A stretch of 41,096 nucleotides of DNA from Prevotella sp. MGM1. GTDB lineage: Bacteria > Bacteroidota > Bacteroidia > Bacteroidales > Bacteroidaceae. The DNA is taken from assembly GCF_002933775.1 (NCBI RefSeq), contig NZ_BEWV01000066.1:1-41096 (forward strand), given 5' to 3'. Of this stretch, positions 33,745 to 41,096 are shown piece after piece. Positions within the stretch are counted from its first letter, which is position 1, and each line of letters starts with the position of its first letter. A model generated the notes under the pieces. That model ran no database searches, was not told the origin of the DNA, and saw only the letters and a program-made list of their open reading frames with translations. The translations under genes and the position numbers were made by a program.

Positions 33745-34029
33745 TTATAGGAATGGTAATATTTGTTGCACCTTGGTCACCAGCTTTGAGTGCTTGATGA
33801 ACCATGCGCAGTTAATCTGACGGATGTTTTTGGGCAACAGGTTGGTGTCGCGGAGCTTTCTGAGAAAGTTTCTCAACGGCTTGCCTGGAGATTCCATGTC
33901 GTCTGTCATGATACCCGTGCGGGCCAGTTCGCGATTGGCCTCAATCTCGTTGATTTCCACTTTCCCTATACGAACCATATAGTCGTCAAGGCAACTTTGG
34001 ATTTTCTCCATGTTCAAAGAGTTTATCAT
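33745..34029 (-). CDS. Hypothetical 94-residue protein
   Basis: A soluble, helical, basic protein (MINSLNMEKIQSCLDDYMVR ... KHSKLVTKVQQILPFL) without signal peptide or membrane span. An alternative start is the internal Met at residue 7. I do not recognise a family. Support for a real gene: a TATATTTG -7 box 31 nt upstream (34060-34067) and a terminator immediately after the stop make a tidy one-gene unit. A segment LPKNIRQINCAWFIKHSK could be a short DNA- or RNA-binding helix, but that is a guess. Confidence 0.65.
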   Translation of the reverse strand: MINSLNMEKIQSCLDDYMVRIGKVEINEIEANRELARTGIMTDDMESPGKPLRNFLRKLRDTNLLPKNIRQINCAWFIKHSKLVTKVQQILPFL

Positions 34030-34059
34030 ACGCGGTACTTTTTAGTTAAAAGGTTAATG

Positions 34060-34067
34060 CAAATATA
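34060..34067 (-). promoter_or_regulatory. -7 element TATATTTG
   Basis: Minus-strand TATATTTG, 31 nt before the 94-residue gene. Confidence 0.5.
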
Positions 34068-34276
34068 CGACTTTTTCCTATTCGGCAGTCATCTTTTTTA
34101 TCTTTATTGGACAATATTGACAATAATAAGGATATTTAGGACAGAAGTGTAAGGAATGTTAACCGATTTGTTGCAATGTGAAAACAAAACGCATTTTATA
34201 ATTTTAAATTAGTGTAAAAACGCCGTGTTTTTATTGTATGTTGATATTTGCGTGTGCAGATGTCAATCCTGCAGCC

Positions 34277-34390
34277 GGCCGACCGTAAGAAGATTAGTTT
34301 GTTGTATGATGTGCAGAGCGGAAATGAAGTGAATTAAGGCAACGGTGTCTGCTTGTTGATTTTTACAAACGGTACTTCTTACTGTCGGCC
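34277..34390. repeat. Spaced 16-bp inverted repeat
   Basis: GGCCGACCGTAAGAAG at 34277-34292 and CTTCTTACTGTCGGCC at 34375-34390 are complementary at 15 of 16 positions, 82 nt apart. It lies just after the GntR gene stop. It could fold as part of that transcript's end; otherwise unexplained. Confidence 0.6.
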
Positions 34391-34417
34391 GACGATGGAT
34401 TGGGGTTTTATGTACGG

Positions 34418-34780
34418 TCAGGATTCACGGCTTTCCTTCCATGCTTTCGTCACCTCGTCGATGCCAATCCCGAGAAGGCGCATGTCGTGGAAGATTGCCG
34501 GCAGGGTGCGTTCCATGAAGTCGGTGCGGCGCGTGTCGGCAATGTGCGCCCTTGCTCCCGATGACACGAAATATCCGATGCCCCGTTTGTTGTATATTAT
34601 TCCTTTGCGGGCAAGCTCGTCGTAAGCCTTCACTGCCGTGTTGGTGTTCACCTGCAATAGCATTGCGTATTCGCGAACGCTCGGTATGCGGCTGTCTTCA
34701 CCATAGGTTCCGGCAATGATTTCGTCGCACAGGCGGTCGGCAATCTGGATGTATATAGCTTTGTCGTTGTTGAAAATCAT
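34418..34780 (-). CDS. GntR-family regulator (YtrA-like)
   Basis: A 120-residue short GntR protein. The winged helix is clear: AIYIQIADRLCDEIIAGTY, RIPSVREYAMLLQVNTNTAVKAYDEL and IIYNKRGIGYFV. There is a short C-terminal dimerisation tail instead of a large effector domain, as in the YtrA subgroup that regulates ABC transporters. The ATG at 34780 overlaps the permease stop (ATGA), so it is coupled; ATG 34792 is an alternative. It is the last gene of the ABC operon, whereas YtrA-type regulators are more often first. A palindrome on the operon promoter is its likely site. Confidence 0.9.
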   Translation of the reverse strand: MIFNNDKAIYIQIADRLCDEIIAGTYGEDSRIPSVREYAMLLQVNTNTAVKAYDELARKGIIYNKRGIGYFVSSGARAHIADTRRTDFMERTLPAIFHDMRLLGIGIDEVTKAWKESRES

Positions 34781-35628
34781 AAGTTTGTCCATTTGTTGTT
34801 GATTACTTGCATGCGGCAGAACAGTTTGTAGGAAGCCCACAGCTCGAAGGCTATCAATGCGGCAAGCGCCATGTCGGTGAGTATGAATAGGGTCGTGGGG
34901 CTTATCGGATTGTGCTGGAAGAATATCCTGTGTACATAGGACGTGAAGTCCAGTTCGATGAGGATGTAGCCCGCCGTGTATACGATAATGAATACCATGC
35001 CCATCGTGCATAGCCATGAATGTTGGCGGAAGAGCGTTCCTCCGAGAATGAATGTCATGTATCCGGTGACTATGATTTCTATAACCAGCAGCCATGTGGC
35101 CATGTCGTTTATCTGTTGGCTTATGCCGGCGTTGAAGAAAACTATGCCATCACAGAAAAAGAATATGTTTTTCAGAAACCAGAACGATACCATGCCGATG
35201 TAGCGCTGGTTCAGTATGAAGTCGAGTAATGCTCTCAGCAGGTCGGCGGCGAACAGTGCGGCGATAAACACGATAAAGGCACCTACCGACGAGTAGAGTA
35301 TCTTGACAATGAACTTTTCCATGTTTGAGGCCGGTTGCATCAGCAGGCTTATCCGTTGTTGCTTAGTCTTCATCGTGGTGAATATCATCGATGCGCATAC
35401 GGACATGAACAGTACTGCTATGAAAGACAAGGACGCAGCCAGTGCTTGTGCTTTGTCGGTAGAATATTCCGGACTGTATGTGTCGCCTCTTGTACTCAAT
35501 ATGTCGATGGCGAAGAAACACAGGATACCGAACATGATGGACAGTGTCATGCGGAGCGTCACTTTCCAGTTTGATACCAAATCCCACTTGATGGTGAGCA
35601 GCAGGCGGTTTAGATTTATATTTCTCAT
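34777..35628 (-). CDS. ABC transporter membrane subunit
   Basis: A 283-residue protein with six or so membrane segments (first: LRMTLSIMFGILCFFAID; others: ALAASLSFIAVLFMSVCASMIF, LYSSVGAFIVFIAALFAADL, WLLVIEIIVTGYMTFIL, MGMVFIIVYTAGYIL, LFILTDMALAALIAF). The sequence KTKQQRISLLMQPASNMEKF between spans is typical of Bacteroidetes ABC-2-type permeases next to YtrA regulators. It pairs with the ATPase upstream. The substrate is unknown; the family includes export or envelope-stress systems. Confidence 0.85.
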   Translation of the reverse strand: MRNINLNRLLLTIKWDLVSNWKVTLRMTLSIMFGILCFFAIDILSTRGDTYSPEYSTDKAQALAASLSFIAVLFMSVCASMIFTTMKTKQQRISLLMQPASNMEKFIVKILYSSVGAFIVFIAALFAADLLRALLDFILNQRYIGMVSFWFLKNIFFFCDGIVFFNAGISQQINDMATWLLVIEIIVTGYMTFILGGTLFRQHSWLCTMGMVFIIVYTAGYILIELDFTSYVHRIFFQHNPISPTTLFILTDMALAALIAFELWASYKLFCRMQVINNKWTNL

Positions 35629-35702
35629 TTTCTTTTGTTTTTTTCTTTTGTTTGTATTTTGTCTCGGATTGTCATGTAACGGGCAGACACGTCTTTCCCG
35701 AT

Positions 35703-36575
35703 TTACGCATTAGTGCTTTCTTTGCACATTTTCGTCACGGCGTTGAAGAGCAGTTCGAGGTTGACGGACGTTTCCGGGCTGTTCTCTTTTCTGCGCGCCA
35801 TGACGGCGTTGCCCTGCAATGTGGGCTCGGCGTATATCACGTCGTCGGCCTGTTCGCCCGGCATGCGGTACTCGAAGGTGTATTTCTTGCAGATGTCGGC
35901 CACCGGGCTGTCGAGCAGCATGCCTGTGGGCGAGGCTATCAGGATGTGGTCGAGCAGTTGTTCCACGTCGTGGACCTGATGGGTTGAGATTACTATCGTG
36001 CGGTCATCGCTCATGTTTCCTGTCACCACCCGGCGGAACTGGCTCTTCGACGGAATGTCGAGACCGTTTGTCGGCTCGTCCATCAGCAGCAGGCGGGTGC
36101 CGGCGGCGAGTGCGAACGACACGTAGACTTTCTTCTTCTGGCCCATCGACAGTTCGTCGAGACGGGCGAACGCAGGCATATCGAAATCGCGCAGGCAACT
36201 GTCGAGCACCTTGCGGTCGAAGTTGGGGTAGAAAGGTGCGTTCAGTTTGATGAAAGTGTCGAGCGACACGGGCGGCAGGTCAAATTCCTCGGGAACGATG
36301 AACATGTCTCTCAGCGCCTCGGGCAGTCGCTTCTTCGTCTCATTGCCGTCAAACGTCACCGTTCCGGCCGTGGGGCGGAGTAGTCCGCAGATGAGGTAGA
36401 GCAGAGTCGACTTGCCGGTACCGTTCTTACCCAGCAGTCCGTAAATCCTGTTTTTCTCAATCGTGAGATTGAGTTTGCTGAACACGTTTCTGTTGTTCGG
36501 TGTCTTTTGTTTCTTTACAAACGGCAACCCGGTGTGGTTGGCGTATTTGAAACTCATGTTTTTGATTTCAATCAT
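35703..36575 (-). CDS. ABC transporter ATP-binding protein
   Basis: A 290-residue ATPase: Walker A GLLGKNGTGKST (residues 46-57), Q-loop-like FIVPEEFDLPPVS, signature LSMGQKKKV (the usual LSGGQ altered, common in this subgroup), Walker B LLLMDEPTNGLD and H-loop STHQVHDVE. A C-terminal extension of about 70 residues lacks a known domain. It is the first gene of the ATPase-permease-GntR unit, with a leader of about 350 nt that holds no convincing ORF. It powers the permease next to it; the transported substrate is not evident. Confidence 0.92.
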   Translation of the reverse strand: MIEIKNMSFKYANHTGLPFVKKQKTPNNRNVFSKLNLTIEKNRIYGLLGKNGTGKSTLLYLICGLLRPTAGTVTFDGNETKKRLPEALRDMFIVPEEFDLPPVSLDTFIKLNAPFYPNFDRKVLDSCLRDFDMPAFARLDELSMGQKKKVYVSFALAAGTRLLLMDEPTNGLDIPSKSQFRRVVTGNMSDDRTIVISTHQVHDVEQLLDHILIASPTGMLLDSPVADICKKYTFEYRMPGEQADDVIYAEPTLQGNAVMARRKENSPETSVNLELLFNAVTKMCKESTNA

Positions 36576-36906
36576 ATATTTGTATTTTATGGGTTTGTCA
36601 ATTTTATTATTATCGTTCTGTCTGACTTTGTTTTGTGGTGTTTCTTACACCTTTAGGCTGTGTTCACCCTCTCATGCCGGTTTGGCCTTGTGGCGTTTGC
36701 CGGTGTTCATGGCATATTTATTTTATGAACTGTGTGTATGTATGCAGCGTTTTTTTGTTTATCAATGATATTTATATCAGGGTTGTGCTGTTCGGCATTC
36801 AGACGGCTTTGTCCCAAGCTTGATTGGCGGAGTGTGATTCTCTCCCGCCGGGCTGATTTTCGCTTTGCATTGATATAATTGCATTTTAAATGACAATGTG
36901 TATTTG

Positions 36907-36942
36907 TGTACTACTTTGATATTACACTGCAAATGTAGTACA
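36907..36942 (-). promoter_or_regulatory. ABC operon promoter with GntR operator
   Basis: Half-sites TGTACTAC (36907-36914) and GTAGTACA (36935-36942) form a 20-nt-spaced palindrome. The minus-strand -7 box TACATTTG (36930-36937) overlaps the upstream half-site, and a TTG at 36958-36960 sits about 20 nt further. The other half-site falls at or just past the transcript start. YtrA-type GntR proteins bind palindromes of this GTxTA/TAxAC kind, so the regulator in the operon should block its own promoter. Confidence 0.7.
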
Positions 36943-37182
36943 TTTATTTTTTTTCCACAACCATTTTATGAGTTTTTTTTAATCAATTATGCGGTTTGGC
37001 TTTTTCTCATGCTTTTCCGGGTATATTTTTGTTTCTTATCCCATGAATTTACATCCGTTTTGTTATACTTGCATTGATTATGTAAGATAAATCCCATCTC
37101 CTTTTTCATTTATGTACCGAGACAATGTACGTGTGGTTTGAGCCTCCCGTATTGTCGTGTGTTGATTGCAATCTTAAAGTTT

Positions 37183-37575
37183 CGGAATAATCATTACAAA
37201 AGTCCTCTCATATTTCGATTGTTTTGGAATTGAAAATCCGTGGCCGCAAATAAGCGGGCTTTGGACTTGTTTGGGTAACTTGTTGTATATCAGTGATGTA
37301 TGCCGTTTTAAACGTATTGCGGCTCAGGATATTCTGTTTTGTGGAGGCGGAAATGATGCGATTGGCGTCCCGTTGCCTTGCATTCAGATGCCCGTTGGCT
37401 TCCGTTTAGTTGCTAAACGCTTTGCAATATGCCGCTAATCGCTTTCCAACGAGCGTCCCGTTGCGGAAAATCGGCCGGACTATCGTATTGTATATAGTGT
37501 ATTGTATAGTGCCGGTTTTTCTATTTCATGAAAAAACAAAGTGTTAAAATCGTGATGTTTTTATTACATTTTCCT
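37183..37575 (+). repeat. Dispersed ~400-nt non-coding repeat, copy C
   Basis: The closest match to copy A: GATTGGCGTCCCGTTG, GCCCGTTGGCTTCCGTTTAG, TCCAACGAGCGTCCCGTTGC and the end TTTCTATTTCATG, ACAAAGTGTTAA, ATCGTGA all recur. Its inner hairpin CGTTTAG-TTG-CTAAACG (37403-37419) is fully paired where copy A has a G-T wobble. It lies 300 nt upstream of the OmpA-family gene. 36970-37180 shows no feature. Confidence 0.8.
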
Positions 37576-37696
37576 GCCGTGGCTCTGAGGTGGTTCAGAC
37601 ACAATGGTTTCGTTAAAGAAATGAATAGAGGTGTGTTTGAAGTTAAAAAACATTAAACATGTGTTACGTTTATTCTACACCTGCGTCATAAATATA

Positions 37697-37704
37697 TAAA
37701 TTTG
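37697..37704 (+). promoter_or_regulatory. -7 element TAAATTTG for the OmpA-family gene
   Basis: A TAnnTTTG match that gives a leader of about 170 nt. A TTTA at 37669-37672 is a weak -33. The leader contains a 17-bp palindrome. Confidence 0.45.
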
Positions 37705-37805
37705 CAAGGCGAGATTACGGAAATATATGTCAGGATAGAGGCAAGGATGAATCTTTTACGGGATTGTGGACAGGGCGGAAAGAGATTATTGCGTGTTGTA
37801 TATAA

Positions 37806-37822
37806 TTAAGGTAATACCTTAA
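37806..37822. promoter_or_regulatory. 17-bp palindrome in the OmpA-gene leader
   Basis: TTAAGGTA-A-TACCTTAA is a perfect inverted repeat 59 nt before the start codon. It could be an operator or a small hairpin in the leader. Confidence 0.35.
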
Positions 37823-37880
37823 TATATGGATGTGATATAAATATATACGGAAAACAATAAAACAAAGGAAAGGGAATAGT

Positions 37881-38714
37881 ATGAAAAAGAACATTGTTAT
37901 TATGTCGCTTGTTGCCGGCTGCATGCTCGCCACGGGCTGCGCAAGCAAGAAGGAGTTGGAAGGCTGTCGCGCTGAGAATAAGGAACTCACGGGCAAGTAT
38001 CAGGATACGCGCGAGGAGTTGGCCGCGAGCAAGACGCGTGTGGCAAGTCTTGAAAGTCAACTCGCACAGCAGAAGAGAGACTATGCGGCTCTGCAACGTT
38101 CGCTCGACAAGAGTCTTACGTCTACCAGTCAGAACAACGTGAACATCTCTAAGCTTGTTGATCAGATAAACGAGTCAAACCAGTATATACGCCACCTCGT
38201 GGAGGTCAAGAGCAAAAGCGACTCGCTGAATATGGTACTGACTAATAATCTGACACGCTCGCTGTCGAGAGAAGAGATGAAAGAAGTGGATGTGCAGGTG
38301 CTCAAAGGTGTGGTGTACATCTCGCTGGCCGATAATATGCTGTACAAGAGCGGCAGTTATGAAATCAATGACCGTGCGGCAGAGACGCTGTCGAAAATAG
38401 CAAAGATCATAACCGACTACAAGGACTATGACGTGCTCGTGGAAGGAAACACCGACAACGTGCCTATCTCGCGTCAGAATATCCGCAACAACTGGGATCT
38501 GAGTTGTCTTAGAGCGTCGAGTGTGGTTCAGTATCTGCAAGACCATTATGGTGTAGACCCGAAACGTCTCACGGCAGGAGGCCGGGGCGAGTATAATCCG
38601 CTGACGACCAATGCCACAGAGATGGGAAAACAGCGTAATCGCCGTACACAGATTATCATAACTCCGAAACTCGACCAGTTTATGGATTTGATAGACAAGG
38701 CTCCGGAGCAGTAA
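37881..38714 (+). CDS. OmpA-family peptidoglycan-associated lipoprotein
   Basis: A 277-residue outer-membrane lipoprotein. The signal peptide ends in lipobox LATGC (Cys20). Residues about 25-125 are heptad-rich and Gln/Lys/Ser-rich (coiled coil: REELAASKTRVASLESQLAQQ). An OmpA/MotB domain (about 140-265) has YEINDRAAETLSKIAKII, VLVEGNTDNVPI, NWDLSCLRASSVVQYL and GRGEYNPL...RNRRTQI, the peptidoglycan (diaminopimelate) contact residues. It links outer membrane to cell wall. It is monocistronic, with its own leader and a shared terminator. Confidence 0.92.
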   Translation: MKKNIVIMSLVAGCMLATGCASKKELEGCRAENKELTGKYQDTREELAASKTRVASLESQLAQQKRDYAALQRSLDKSLTSTSQNNVNISKLVDQINESNQYIRHLVEVKSKSDSLNMVLTNNLTRSLSREEMKEVDVQVLKGVVYISLADNMLYKSGSYEINDRAAETLSKIAKIITDYKDYDVLVEGNTDNVPISRQNIRNNWDLSCLRASSVVQYLQDHYGVDPKRLTAGGRGEYNPLTTNATEMGKQRNRRTQIIITPKLDQFMDLIDKAPEQ

Positions 38715-38774
38715 GCGTTCTTCTGTGGGGCTCCCTGTGATTTGCGACAGCATATCTGATGGCTTACATGATGA

Positions 38775-38806
38775 TTCGTGCGCGACTGCCAGGCAGTCGC
38801 GCACGA
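38775..38806. terminator. Bidirectional terminator
   Basis: TTCGTGCGCGACTG (38775-38788) and CAGTCGCGCACGAA pair over 14 bp around a CCAGG loop, followed by CGTTTTAT on the plus strand. It lies between the convergent OmpA-family and endonuclease I genes. Confidence 0.85.
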
Positions 38807-38811
38807 ACGTT

Positions 38812-40323
38812 TTATCTCATCACGGCTTTAATCGTTTTGCCGTCTTGCCTGATTATTATGATGCCGCTGTGCGGTATCGTTTTGTCGAGCTTGCGGCCGT
38901 CGGGAGAATACATTTCGTATTTACGGTCGAAGTCTATGCCGGTATTTCTGTCCGTGACATCGCCTATGGATGATGTCGACGCGGTGCCGCTGACGCTTAT
39001 GTTTTTTATTTCCCATTGCATGTTCTCGGCCGTGGTGCTGCGGTAGTGGAACGCCACCCGTATTTTCTTGCCGGCGAAAGCGTCGAGTGAGATGTCTCCC
39101 GAGTTGTTGAACGCCCAACTGTTTCCTGCCGGCCATGTGAAACCGGTGAGTGGGGTGGCCTGCCCGTCGCAGATGATTTCAACGTCAAGAACATCTTGTG
39201 GGGAATGGGTGCTGCGGTGGTTGACGGCGTGCGTGAACGAAAGGTTTGCTCCTGCATATTCCGTCAGGTCTATCTCAGGCGAGATTAGAGAGGCGTCGGA
39301 GTCGTGACCGCTGTTGTCGTAATATGCCGTGGCTATCCAACCGTACTGGTTGTCGCGTCTCCATACATTGAAACCTTCGTATGGAAGGGTGGATGCATTC
39401 TGCGTGAAGCCGCCTCCGTCGGTGGTGAAATCCACTTGAAGTATATTTTCTTCATTCGGATCGGGATTGTCGCCGCCACCATCGTCGATATATTCGTCAG
39501 CTTTGACAGTGGTTTCCGGGTCGAAAGCGTATGTGATGCTGTCACCCCATACATATTCCATAAGGTTAGGGAAGTCGACAAATGGGTTGCGGTTGCCTTG
39601 TATTTTTGATACCTCATTATTTCGTTTGATCTCCAGTTCATCCACGATATCTGTTTTCGCCCACTCTATATATAGCGTGTATGCCCATTCTTTCAGAGTA
39701 GGGTAGTAGCCTTGGGTCAGTATTTGGTTGGCTTGTGTCCCGCTCCATGTCAGGTTCTGGTATGCGGTTGCCATGTACATGTAGCCTCTGGCGAAATCGC
39801 CTTTCCATTTGTCGGCCGGTTCCCACAGCTGATAACCGTTGGTTCCCGTGCCAATCCGGGTGCATCCGTTGTCTGTCGTGACGGTCGTTACCTTTCCCAT
39901 GGGATAGTTCTGCTTGCTCGAATTGATCTTTTCTTCGCAAGGCATGAGGTTATACAGATCTTTATATGCCTGGTTTTTGCTTCCGCCCCACCAGCTCTTG
40001 GGGAAAGAGTGCTCGATGTTCATCCCGCTGACAGCGCTTCCTTTTGCTCCGAAGTAACGCTTGTCGTTGCTGTACCTGTCTATGACCATACCGTCTTCGG
40101 CTTGGTCTGTGGAGTAAAAACCGTACCATGTCGTTCCGTTGCCGTTTCCGTAGTCGAGAACTTTGGCGTTTTTGATTATCTCATGTATTGCATTTTTCAG
40201 TTCGGCGCCTTTCTTGCCTTTCAGTGAGGCATAATATCCGGCCGGTATCTGTGCTGTTGCCGTAAGCGCAGTGGTTGCCATGACGAATATGGCTGCGGCG
40301 GTTTTGAAGTCTTTTCTCATCAT
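38812..40323 (-). CDS. Secreted endonuclease I-family nuclease
   Basis: A 503-residue exported nuclease. After the signal peptide (MMRKDFKTAAAIFVMATTALTATAQ) the endonuclease I domain (about 26-270) carries the beta-beta-alpha-metal-like active-site motif NIEHSFPKSWW followed by DLYNLMPCEEKINSSKQNYP. Family members cut DNA and sometimes RNA. A beta-sandwich adhesion-like domain (about 295-455, with GWIATAYYDNSGHDSD) and a type IX secretion tail (YSPDGRKLDKTIPHSGIIII) complete it. It probably scavenges extracellular nucleic acid or clears DNA-rich matrix. The start is ATG 40323 or the adjacent ATG 40320. Confidence 0.92.
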   Translation of the reverse strand: MMRKDFKTAAAIFVMATTALTATAQIPAGYYASLKGKKGAELKNAIHEIIKNAKVLDYGNGNGTTWYGFYSTDQAEDGMVIDRYSNDKRYFGAKGSAVSGMNIEHSFPKSWWGGSKNQAYKDLYNLMPCEEKINSSKQNYPMGKVTTVTTDNGCTRIGTGTNGYQLWEPADKWKGDFARGYMYMATAYQNLTWSGTQANQILTQGYYPTLKEWAYTLYIEWAKTDIVDELEIKRNNEVSKIQGNRNPFVDFPNLMEYVWGDSITYAFDPETTVKADEYIDDGGGDNPDPNEENILQVDFTTDGGGFTQNASTLPYEGFNVWRRDNQYGWIATAYYDNSGHDSDASLISPEIDLTEYAGANLSFTHAVNHRSTHSPQDVLDVEIICDGQATPLTGFTWPAGNSWAFNNSGDISLDAFAGKKIRVAFHYRSTTAENMQWEIKNISVSGTASTSSIGDVTDRNTGIDFDRKYEMYSPDGRKLDKTIPHSGIIIIRQDGKTIKAVMR

Positions 40324-40397
40324 AAAAATTCTTTTGTCGCTAAATGTTTTAATTCTGTAATTATGTAAATAATAATTAGTAAATAACGGAAAGTCTA

Positions 40398-40421
40398 CAA
40401 AGATACATCTTTTTGGACAAA
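40398..40421 (-). promoter_or_regulatory. Endonuclease I promoter
   Basis: Minus-strand TATCTTTG at 40398-40405, with TTTG at 40418-40421 spaced 12 nt. The leader is about 65 nt. Confidence 0.6.
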
Positions 40422-40544
40422 AGGAAGCGGAATGTATATAAAATAACGGGGGTACGGTAATTAACGATGAAGAAATCCGATAATGTAAATATTTTACGGT
40501 GGTTTACAGGTATATCGACTTTTTTATGGCACTATCCAAGGTTT

Positions 40545-40600
40545 TGTGTAAACGAGGAATACGGGATTCTAAAATTAGTTCCGTATTCCTCGTTTACACA
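40545..40600. terminator. 20-bp perfect hairpin upstream of the IS remnant
   Basis: The arms 40545-40564 and 40581-40600 (TGTGTAAACGAGGAATACGG and its complement) enclose a 16-nt A/T-rich loop. It may be a transcription barrier near the lost left part of the element, or an element end. The rest of 40430-40630 shows no coding sign. Confidence 0.5.
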
Positions 40601-40630
40601 ATATTATGGACACAGCCAGAATATCTATAA

Positions 40631-40987
40631 GCACCCAACAAAGAGGTTGCTGCCGCAGAACTTGACAATCTGGAAAAGAAATGGGGAGGAAAGTATCCAT
40701 ACGCCATACGTTCATGGAGGAACAATTGGGATGACCTGACTGTTTTCTTCCAGTTTCCGCTGGAAATCAGAAAAATAATCTATACCACAAATCTCATTGA
40801 GAATCTGAACGGAAAAATCAGAAAGTACACGAAATCAAAGCTTTCATTCCCTTCGGACGATGCCGTAAAAAAGACCGTATATCTTTCGCTTATGGAGATT
40901 GAAAAGAAATGGACAATGCCTATTTCAAACTGGGGCTTTATTATGAATCAATTTATGCTTATGTTTGAAAACAGAATCCAGATATAA
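40631..40987 (+). pseudogene. IS256-family transposase, C-terminal remnant
   Basis: A frame of 118 codons without its own start, reading [20 protein letters not shown] ... [17 protein letters not shown] ... [20 protein letters not shown] ... FENRIQI. These are the C-terminal signatures of mutator-type (IS256) transposases, including the last catalytic Glu region (IYTTNLIEN). The DDE aspartates and the first two thirds are absent. Just upstream, IYK is in another frame; one lost G in AAG(G)CACCC would join IYK to APNKEV, so there is also a frameshift. The copy is inactive. Confidence 0.85.
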
Positions 40988-41006
40988 GAATGGAAAAGGC
41001 GCGAGA

Positions 41007-41096
41007 GTTTGACCCCTTCGGACACGCGGGATTTGACCCCACGGGCATAATAAGATTGACCCCTTAAAAGTCCTGGCGGCGGGGGTCAATTTTATT
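41007..41096. mobile_element. Insertion-sequence end with TTTGACCCC repeats
   Basis: TTTGACCCC occurs at about 41007 and 41031 and ATTGACCCC at about 41056, followed by an inverted GGGGGTCAAT near 41080. Repeated short motifs of this kind mark transposon ends. It may belong to the transposase remnant or to a second element continuing past the window. Confidence 0.45.

Noticed and set aside
34353..34625. Plus-strand 90-codon ORF over the GntR gene
   Set aside because: Antisense shadow of the GntR coding sequence.
36463..36823. Hydrophobic plus-strand ORFs upstream of the ABC ATPase
   Set aside because: They lie in the antisense of the leader, overlap the ATPase 5' end and have no promoter; hydrophobicity reflects T-rich sequence.
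40467..40739. 90-codon plus-strand ORF before the transposase remnant
   Set aside because: It runs through a hairpin and then reads the transposase region in the wrong frame; no protein-like features.

Overview
The window reads as chromosomal DNA of a Bacteroidales bacterium, most likely Prevotellaceae or a near relative. The evidence is many Bacteroidetes-type promoters (TAnnTTTG at -7, sometimes TTTG about 20 nt upstream), few Shine-Dalgarno sites, secreted proteins ending in short basic tails of the type IX secretion kind (xylanase, M6 peptidase, endonuclease I), an ECF sigma/anti-sigma envelope operon, a one-chain PurL and a split ThrE exporter. The genus is inferred from protein style, not from a marker gene.

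Layout. 1-5.8 kb: a dispersed non-coding repeat (copy A), argH, a Cys4 Rieske-like lipoprotein, tRNA-Gly and tRNA-Leu, a TPR/OmpA-like lipoprotein and a thioredoxin-fold lipoprotein lacking its active-site cysteines. 5.8-9.1 kb: ComM-type AAA ATPase, an unknown membrane protein and a beta-carbonic anhydrase. 9.1-15.7 kb: a large multidomain GH10 xylanase, a LysR regulator, a three-gene ThrE operon led by an overlapping 59-codon membrane ORF, and a HAD phosphatase. 15.8-21.8 kb: secreted M6 metalloprotease, a GT4/GT2 glycosyltransferase pair, a 56-codon small gene and a broken secreted-protein gene.

22-28.7 kb: repeat copy B, a GH43 glycosidase behind two half-size chromate-type transporters, a 45-bp inverted repeat, and purL. 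28.7-33.3 kb: one minus-strand unit of ECF sigma factor, anti-sigma factor, small exported protein and three paralogous outer-membrane barrels. 33.3-37 kb: a 68-bp tandem duplication, a small unknown gene, and an ABC ATPase/permease/GntR operon whose promoter overlaps a palindromic operator. 37-41 kb: repeat copy C, an OmpA-family lipoprotein, secreted endonuclease I, and the 3' remnant of an IS256-family transposase at the window edge.

The themes are polysaccharide, protein and nucleic acid breakdown outside the cell (GH10, GH43, M6, endonuclease I) plus envelope maintenance. The least explained elements are the three-copy ~400-nt dispersed repeat with conserved hairpins, the two small ORFs (20508-20678 and 14593-14772), and the sigma/anti-sigma/triple-barrel operon. 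Domain and family names were assigned by eye; no searches were run.
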